DNA of 64,000 nt from Chiua virens. Its lineage: Eukaryota > Basidiomycota > Agaricomycetes > Boletales > Boletaceae. The stretch lies in NCBI GenBank assembly GCA_019787685.1, contig JAHNUO010000007.1, forward strand, positions 2,186,023-2,250,022. The letters are read 5' to 3'. A program made the translations under genes and the position numbers. The notes under the pieces are model-generated. The model was not told where the DNA came from. It saw only the letters and a program-made list of their open reading frames with translations, and did no database searches. How positions within the stretch are numbered: position 1 is the stretch's first letter; every line of letters starts with the position of its first letter. Positions 62,301-64,000 of the stretch are shown one piece after another.

Positions 62301-63970
62301 GACGAGAAGAAGGTATTTGAAGACTTTGCGGATATTGATCAAGGTGCGTTTGCGTCGTGGTGCCAGACGACTGGGTATCGACCGTGCATGTACAGCTTGA
62401 TATTATCGTGGGCTCGATGAGCTGGAGGATCAATTGAATGGGACTTAGAAACCAAGATGCTTCCCCGGAACAGTTTGCCGAGGTCTATGCTGCAGAGTTG
62501 GGATTGGTGGAGAATTCAAGTGAGTATGTTTCAACGATGCGGCGTGGCGTCTATCATTGTCTAGGACTGCCATCGCACACTGTATACGGGAGCAAGGTGC
62601 AAGTATACCAGAAGTCTCTCTTCCTCGTCGGCCACCCCTCCGACGGCTCCGCCGTCCAAGACGACGATCTTCGCATGTCATTTCTACCCAGCCTTACGTC
62701 GGCAGCGAGAGCTATGGACCAAGTCCGATCCTTTACCCCAACTCTTATTACCTCAGCGATGGCGAGATCGAAAAGAATGAAAAAGAGCGGGAAAAGGAGC
62801 TCACCAAGAGGCGGAAACGAAATACACGTGGCCGCCGAGGTATTGCGCTTCCAGACCGCGAACCCATCCGAACCTATCGTACTCCTGCGGTTGGCTTCCC
62901 TGAGCTGGATGCTGCGAACCCTTGCCCTTGCCGCTGCTGTGAGTGCACCCACGTCGAGGCGTGCCGCAGCAGCAGCCTCTCTAACGATTGCCAACATGGT
63001 GGCGTCGGAGAACGGGACTGCCATCATGCCACTGCAGTTGCCACCTCAACAGGCGACTCCGCAAGTACCGTTGCCTTCAGGCAAGGAAACCAAGAGGCCT
63101 GTTCAAAGCGCCCGAGTATCCTCAAGAAATCCTCCATCCGCGCGCACAGGTAACTGCACCAACACCGACCACTGCCATTGAAACTGTCTCCATGTTACCC
63201 TCATCGTTACTCGAAAACGACGCACCCCCTCCCGTCGTGAACAATCCTCCACCACCATCAGATGCTAAGGCGACTGCGAAGAAGGCGAGGGAGAGTGAGA
63301 GGGAAGCGAGAGAGAAAGAGTTTGTGGATGGACAGCATGCCAACGTGATAAACGGTATTTGGCACTGCTCTAATTGTGGCTGTCCGGAAAGCATCGCGAT
63401 CGGGCGACGAAAGGGTCCTTTGGGAGACAAGTCTCAGTGTGGGACCTGCGGTATGCGGACCGTCTTTGTTTTGATGTACGCCATATTGATGTATGCGTTT
63501 CTGTTTTAGGCAAGTTTTGGCATCGGCATCGACGTCCGCGTCCGGTTCAATATAACCCGGACCCAGAGTACCATCTCAACCTGAGAAACGAAGAGTCGGG
63601 CAAGACCACCACGAAGAAGCGGGGTCGAGGGGCGAATTCGGTTACTGCGGACGGTGCGGAGACGCCGAGCAGGCAAAAATCTGAGCTGTGCGTTGAAGTA
63701 CCAACGCGACCGCCGAATTCCGCGACGATACCACCTTCCGAGGACGATCGACCGGTATCACCAGTATCGACGGCATCAAGCGTATCCGAAGCGCCCCTCG
63801 CCCAACAATCTCTCAAAACCAACGGTGCGAGTCAATCCGCCTCTGGCGCACCGCGTCCGACGACGCCTGATTCGCCACGACCACCCGACAACGTGAATAT
63901 GAGCTCACCAGGTGGAGACCCCGCGCCATATGCAAGCGGGGGTATCGACGTGAGCGCACACGTTTTTTGA
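59361..63970 (+). CDS. SNF5: SNF5/SMARCB1-family SWI/SNF subunit with C-terminal GATA-like zinc finger
   Basis: Core subunit of SWI/SNF-type nucleosome remodellers. The N-terminal half (59361 to about 61300) is Gln/Pro/Met-rich with many NM and GGM motifs. A leader helix follows (WWDRDFAANSGINRRPDRF). SNF5 repeat 1 is ANRPEQLVPIRLEFDVEHHKMRETFVWNLN plus DPVITPEMFAQTLVED. Repeat 2 begins LRILIKLDIIVGSM and continues SPEQFAEVYAAELGL. A basic tail holds KKRKI, KRRKRNTRGRRGIALPDRE and, near 63360-63520, CSNC-x(n)-CGTCGKFWHRHR, a GATA-type finger. Introns lie near 61567-61631, 61742-61796, 62343-62395, 62522-62568 and 63451-63509. Bases 59361-62150 are undamaged, but 62150-63150 carries about ten one-base frame breaks. 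The frame ends at 63968-63970. Confidence 0.85.
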
Positions 63971-64000
63971 TGTGGATGTTATTGATGCTCAAACGTCAAG

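Overview
The window is nuclear DNA of a filamentous basidiomycete, most likely an agaricomycete. Genes are dense with introns, mostly 45-70 bases, with GT-AG ends and CTAAC/CTGAC-like branch points. Several protein types are typical of these fungi: a Zn2Cys6 regulator, a DUF-type seven-helix membrane protein, an SNF5 with a C-terminal GATA-like finger, and long Ser/Pro-rich proteins. A Rhizoctonia-like (Ceratobasidiaceae) source is possible but is only a guess. There is no CRISPR array, bacterial operon, viral gene or recognisable transposase.

Layout. 0-8.2 kb: the 3' end of an unknown gene, a CCCH zinc-finger protein with tandem repeats, and an F-box protein with seven WD40 repeats. 8.2-10.8 kb: about 2.6 kb without a supportable gene. 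10.8-20.7 kb: an accessory region in which a block (S9-family peptidase plus the start of a divergent WD40 gene) occurs twice. The left peptidase copy is a decayed pseudogene and the right copy is intact. An esterase-like gene, a membrane-protein gene and a truncated copy of that gene's 5' end lie between or beside them. 20.9-25.1 kb: an RSC7/Swp82-type chromatin-remodelling subunit, signal peptidase subunit SPC12, the 25-residue ribosomal protein eL41 and a mitochondrial-type protein. 25.9-36.2 kb: one giant gene (about 3,160 codons) with a PH domain, a PEST/Ser-rich middle, a Pro- and RS-rich part and a coiled coil. 36.4-39.8 kb: RBX1, tubulin cofactor C and two tiny Cys-rich genes. 40.9-46.6 kb: a Zn2Cys6 transcription factor and a broken type-B carboxylesterase. 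46.9-64 kb: HSP20, the CSTF64 3'-end-processing factor, threonyl-tRNA synthetase, VPS15 and SNF5.

Functional links. These are mostly independent housekeeping genes rather than a cluster. SNF5 and the RSC7-like protein are both remodelling-complex subunits. RBX1 and the F-box/WD40 protein could work in the same SCF ubiquitin-ligase class. Several gene pairs are divergent with very short shared promoters (RSC7/SPC12 68 bp, PH-protein/RBX1 150 bp, VPS15/SNF5 347 bp).

Caveats. Exon borders were derived by eye from splice signals plus protein-family continuity. Several conserved genes show isolated one-base frame breaks, densest in SNF5 between 62.15 and 63.15 kb. These look more like consensus errors than decay, but the sequence alone cannot settle it. 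I found no convincing undescribed multi-gene system. The most interesting signals are the asymmetric duplicated block, the giant PH/coiled-coil protein with a 13-residue Cys repeat, and unusual splice sites.
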